From Verrucomicrobiales bacterium (lineage in GTDB: Bacteria; Verrucomicrobiota; Verrucomicrobiia; Limisphaerales; UBA9464), in NCBI GenBank assembly GCA_005801385.1, contig SYEM01000119.1:1-44410 (forward strand): a stretch of 44,410 bases of DNA, written 5' to 3'. This document shows, one piece after another, positions 43,588 to 44,410 of this stretch. Under the pieces are notes generated by a model. The model saw nothing but the letters and a program-made list of their open reading frames with translations. It was not told the origin of the DNA and searched no databases. Numbering within the stretch: position 1 is the stretch's first letter; each line of letters begins with the position of its first letter. The position numbers were made by a program, and so were the translations under genes.

Positions 43588-44409
43588 TTAAAGACCGAAG
43601 GCCTTCTGCATCTGCTCCCGGACCGTCTTGAGACGGGCCACTCCGCCACCCCCAACCTCGGCAGTGGCCCACCCGGCGAAACCGATGTCGGCCAGCGCCT
43701 TCTGGACCTGCTTCCACGGCAGGTCGTCGTCGGGACTGGTGATGTCGACGAACGAGTTCTTCGCCCGGCTGAAGCCCTTCACGTCCAGCTTCACACAGCG
43801 GCGTCCGAATGACCGGATCCACTCGGCCGGCTGACCGTATTTCCAGTGGTTGCCGATGTCGTAGTACATGCCGACCCAGGGGCTATTGAAGCTGTCGACG
43901 AATGCAATGAACTGCTCGGGGCCCTGGTCGGGTGCGCCGTTGTGGTCGTAGAACATCTGGTTCCAGACGTTCTCGATGAGAATGTACTGACCGTAGACGG
44001 CGGCCAGCGGAAGCAGCTTCCGCATCTCGGTCCGGGCGCGTTCCTCGACCTCCTTGGCCGTGCCGTCCCCCCCGCTGCCGACGACGATGAGCACTCCGGA
44101 TCCCCCGGCGCCGTGGGAGACACGGATGCAGTGCTCGATGTTGGCCCGGCTCTGGTTCCGCTCGGTCTCCTTGGCACTGGTCAGGCGCTGGGACCAGTGC
44201 GCGTGATTGATGGCGTTGTGGACGAACACTCCCGACTGGCGGACGGCGGCCCGGGCCTGCTCCGGGGTCTGGTTCGCGGCCTCATCGAGGTCGACTCCAT
44301 CGAAGCCCGCCTCGCCCGCCATGCTCAACCGGTTGGCGAGGGAGAGCTTCTTGTCGCCGTCCTTGTCAGCAATCATGGACAGCTTGCATGAAAGCAGGAG
44401 CCTCTTGCC
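43588..44409 (-). CDS. Xylose-isomerase-like TIM-barrel protein (N-terminus beyond window edge)
   Basis: At least 274 residues of a sugar phosphate isomerase/epimerase family protein. The frame stays open to the window edge, and residues before the ATG at 44376 (LLLSCKLSM) look like the first barrel strand, so the true start is outside. Further barrel features are AGEAGFDGVDLDEAANQTPE, LIVVGSGGDG, ILIENVWNQMFYDHNG, VGMYYDIGNHWKYGQPAEW and CVKLDVKGFSRA. The Glu, Asp and His residues in these strands form the likely metal site. The substrate is not determined; members are widespread in verrucomicrobial sugar catabolism. Confidence 0.86.
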   Translation of the reverse strand, partial: GKRLLLSCKLSMIADKDGDKKLSLANRLSMAGEAGFDGVDLDEAANQTPEQARAAVRQSGVFVHNAINHAHWSQRLTSAKETERNQSRANIEHCIRVSHGAGGSGVLIVVGSGGDGTAKEVEERARTEMRKLLPLAAVYGQYILIENVWNQMFYDHNGAPDQGPEQFIAFVDSFNSPWVGMYYDIGNHWKYGQPAEWIRSFGRRCVKLDVKGFSRAKNSFVDITSPDDDLPWKQVQKALADIGFAGWATAEVGGGGVARLKTVREQMQKAFGL

Positions 44410-44410
44410 C

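Noticed and set aside
1-44410. CRISPR array, rRNA, tRNA, insertion sequence or thiamine riboswitch upstream of thiE
   Set aside because: Reading both strands gave no regular spacer-repeat series, no tRNA cloverleaf, no transposase and no THI-box core; a covariance-model scan would be the decisive check.

Overview
The window is GC-rich chromosomal DNA that looks like a free-living member of the Verrucomicrobiota (or a close PVC relative). The support is the gene mix: planctomycete-type cytochrome c joined to leucine-rich repeats, two DUF1080 proteins, a DUF1552 Tat protein, a DUF3472 protein, PQQ-type beta-propellers, a LamG giant with a C-terminal segment typical of the phylum, an H-X9-DG prepilin-like protein and a TonB-dependent receptor with an N-terminal carboxypeptidase-regulatory domain. 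Housekeeping genes (frr, pyrH, pcrA/uvrD-type helicase, rseP, ispG, thiE) show an ordinary chromosomal region. No rRNA, tRNA, CRISPR array, transposase or prophage was seen.

Layout. 1-4964 (minus strand): a phosphate-uptake block with an OprO/OprP-type porin, then pstS, pstC, pstA and the beginning of pstB, which is cut by the window edge. 5095-14727 (plus strand, divergent from the first block): a tightly packed Ton2-type energy-transduction operon (DUF3450 protein, TtpC-like long ExbB homologue, ExbB, ExbD, TonB, TPR protein), then a large TonB-dependent receptor, then five bases later a bacterial nitric oxide synthase oxygenase. The gap between the two blocks holds a direct repeat resembling a Pho box and two perfect palindromes. 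14787-19308: a terminator and a 1489-residue LamG protein. 19639-23162: cytochrome-LRR protein, DUF1080 lipoprotein, CmcI-family methyltransferase-like protein and a second DUF1080 protein. 23205-24527: frr and pyrH. 24608-28401: two divergent PQQ propeller proteins and a DUF3472 protein flanked by two copies of a paired-hairpin repeat. 28543-30829: a sugar-kinase-like protein and a PIG-L deacetylase. 30930-36650: helicase, divergent from rseP and ispG. 36766-44409 (all minus strand): MFS transporter, L,D-transpeptidase, holin-like membrane protein, thiE, prepilin-like protein, small TPR protein, DUF1552 protein and a partial xylose-isomerase-like protein.

How the genes may work together. The most interesting part is the first 15 kb. 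An outer-membrane anion porin and a high-affinity phosphate ABC transporter face, across a Pho-box-like region, a complete TonB energiser with its own receptor. This suggests one phosphorus-responsive locus that imports free phosphate through the porin and Pst, and a larger phosphorus-containing ligand through the TonB receptor. The nitric oxide synthase at the end of the TonB run is strongly supported by sequence; its link to phosphorus or to the receptor is inference only. Most start codons lack a clear Shine-Dalgarno sequence, so several starts were chosen from signal peptides, overlaps and family length.
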